Source: an uncultured Bacteroidales bacterium
GTDB taxonomy: Bacteria; Bacteroidota; Bacteroidia; Bacteroidales; Muribaculaceae
Direction of reading: 5' to 3'
DNA: 14,547 bases
NCBI GenBank assembly: GCA_945828175.1
Contig: CALZQD010000013.1
Span: 1 to 14,547 of the forward strand
Part shown: positions 13,478 through 14,547 of the stretch, in pieces
How positions within the stretch are numbered: the stretch's first letter is position 1
How the letters are laid out: the number at the start of each line of letters is the position of its first letter
The notes under the pieces: model-generated
What the model saw: only the letters and a program-made list of their open reading frames with translations
Databases searched by the model: none
What the model was told of the DNA's origin: nothing
Made by a program: the position numbers and the translations under genes

Positions 13478-14547
13478 TTAAAAATTAAATAAATTCGGTT
13501 CACTTGAATCACAGAGAACATTGACATTTTTGAAATTCGATTTGTCGAAGAGGTCTCGCAGACTGGTTTTGTCCGTCAGCGAGATGCCAAGAATCTGAAG
13601 GACTTCATAGACGCTTCGCTCCAGTTTCATATCGTGCTGCACAATTGCCACAAGGCAATAAGTAATTATGGCACAATAGATTTGGATGCGGACTGCATTC
13701 TCCGAGGTGCCCCAGAACTTCTTGATGCGCAGGTGCTGTTTGATCCATTTGAAGAACAACTCCACGCCCCAGCGATTGCGGTACAGCTCGGCGATTGTCT
13801 CGGCTGAGGCCGTCAGATTGTTAGTCAGGAAGATGTATCTTGTACCGTCCTCAGGGTCGATGCAGACCACTTTGCGGAGTTTTTCGGGATAATCCTTCGC
13901 GCTTTTATAAACCGTGAAGTAGCCGATAGCATCCGAGACAACGTTGTCGGGGAGTCTCCGTTTCCAACTCTCAGGCTTGAACCTGACATTGGTTTTCGCC
14001 CTGACGACAAAGAAAGCCTCTATGCGGTTTATCGTGTAAAGATTGCCGAAATCGTTGTAGCCACGGTCAAAGATATCGTGCGCTCCCTTCTCATACGGAA
14101 TCTCCGGCATAGCCTTTGAATCATGTACTTTAGCCTGGGTAATATGCACGAAAGTAGGTACTTGCGCCTCGATGTCATAAAGCGTATGCATCTTGATGCC
14201 ACCCTTATGCTTGCGGAACTTCGCCCACGCGAACACAGACAGGCAAAGGTCGATGGTAGTCGAATCAAAGGCGTAGACATGACCGTCAAGCTCGAAGATT
14301 TTCTGTATCCGCCGCTTGCGTGCTTCCGCTATCATGAAAAAGGCGAACTCCTCGAAGATGCGGTAATCTCGCTGTTCGTTAGCCTTGCTAAGATTGCTCC
14401 GGCTCACGGACTTCCCGATTCCGAGGTGATAGACCTTGCCTGCATGGGCTTCCAGAGCGACGATGAGATCCCGAAGACTTTCTCGGTTTGAAAGCTGTCC
14501 GAACATCATCGTAAGTAGTTGATTCCAACAAGTATAACTCTTCACAT
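13478..14547 (-). CDS. IS4-family transposase (DUF4372 N-terminus), 5' end outside window
   Basis: This is a DDE transposase for cut-and-paste movement of its IS. The frame is open to the right edge. The apparent GTG start at 14545 is not the true start, because the first visible residues (Val-Lys-Ser-Tyr-Thr-Cys-Trp) correspond to an internal motif of the DUF4372 domain; I estimate about 30 residues are missing. In the 355 visible residues the catalytic triad is Asp94 (Phe-Asp-Ser-Thr-Thr), Asp160 (Phe-Asp-Arg-Gly-Tyr) and Glu262. The IS4 signature Y-(2)-R-(3)-E-(6)-K is exact: Tyr255, Arg258, Glu262, Lys269. No internal stop or frameshift is seen, so it may be active. Base composition is more AT-rich than that of its neighbours, as expected for a mobile gene. 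Confidence 0.93.
   Translation of the reverse strand, partial: VKSYTCWNQLLTMMFGQLSNRESLRDLIVALEAHAGKVYHLGIGKSVSRSNLSKANEQRDYRIFEEFAFFMIAEARKRRIQKIFELDGHVYAFDSTTIDLCLSVFAWAKFRKHKGGIKMHTLYDIEAQVPTFVHITQAKVHDSKAMPEIPYEKGAHDIFDRGYNDFGNLYTINRIEAFFVVRAKTNVRFKPESWKRRLPDNVVSDAIGYFTVYKSAKDYPEKLRKVVCIDPEDGTRYIFLTNNLTASAETIAELYRNRWGVELFFKWIKQHLRIKKFWGTSENAVRIQIYCAIITYCLVAIVQHDMKLERSVYEVLQILGISLTDKTSLRDLFDKSNFKNVNVLCDSSEPNLFNF

Larger units (their letters stand above)
13455..14547 (-). mobile_element. IS4-family insertion sequence, incomplete in window
   Basis: The element is defined by the transposase it carries. The boundary at about 13455 is a guess from the hairpin there and could be anywhere between 13294 and 13477. 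The far end and any target duplication lie beyond 14547. It points against the exopolysaccharide operon and follows it directly. A repeated IS at this place would also explain why the assembled sequence ends here. Confidence 0.7.

Noticed and set aside
14543..14545. GTG at 14545 as the transposase start
   Set aside because: The residues after it belong to the inside of the DUF4372 domain, so the reading frame continues beyond the window.
1..14547. CRISPR array, tRNA or rRNA genes
   Set aside because: I saw no regularly spaced direct repeats and no cloverleaf or rRNA-like stretch on either strand; the gaps between genes are short and accounted for.

Overview
The window looks like a contig from an uncultured gut-type Bacteroidales, perhaps Muribaculaceae. 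This is inferred, not proven. The support is: promoters of the Bacteroidetes TTTG / TAnnTTTG type, weak or absent Shine-Dalgarno sequences, lipoproteins with loose lipoboxes, and the export lipoprotein / tyrosine autokinase / PHP phosphatase trio typical of Bacteroidales exopolysaccharide loci. The first 12 bases equal the 3' part of the Tn5 (Nextera) mosaic end, so the left edge is probably untrimmed library adapter. The right edge lies inside a transposase gene.

Layout. (1) Bases 1-959, minus strand: the N-terminal part of an M3-family metallopeptidase lipoprotein with its own Bacteroidetes-type promoter. (2) Bases 1043-8959, minus strand: a tight three-gene operon. In transcription order it encodes a membrane-anchored von Willebrand A (vWA) protein, a very large tubulin/FtsZ-superfamily protein (Tubulin_2 type), and a 1119-residue protein with a papain-like (C1) peptidase domain and a two-helix membrane hairpin. 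(3) Bases 8960-9285: a divergent intergenic region with a promoter-like -7 element on each strand and a leader of about 220 nt. (4) Bases 9286-13293, plus strand: an exopolysaccharide export and control operon of Wza-like lipoprotein, Wzc-like BY-kinase and CpsB-like PHP phosphatase. (5) Bases 13294-13477: a non-coding stretch packed with inverted repeats. (6) Bases 13478 to the end, minus strand: an IS4-type transposase whose N-terminus lies outside the window.

The most interesting part is the vWA / tubulin-like / papain operon. Family knowledge links FtsZ-tubulin-like proteins next to vWA proteins to a predicted but little studied membrane-remodelling system (Makarova and Koonin). Here the vWA domain has all MIDAS residues and is predicted to face the periplasm, with a tail of about 110 residues in the cytosol. 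The tubulin-like protein has both glycine-rich nucleotide loops and is predicted cytosolic. The third gene adds a complete Cys/His/Asn protease that charge distribution places on the cytosolic side. A workable but untested model is a nucleotide-driven cytoskeletal element tied to an envelope sensor or ligand-binding protein, with a protease as effector or processing enzyme. The neighbouring exopolysaccharide genes run the opposite way and need not be linked to it.

I see no tRNA, rRNA or CRISPR array.
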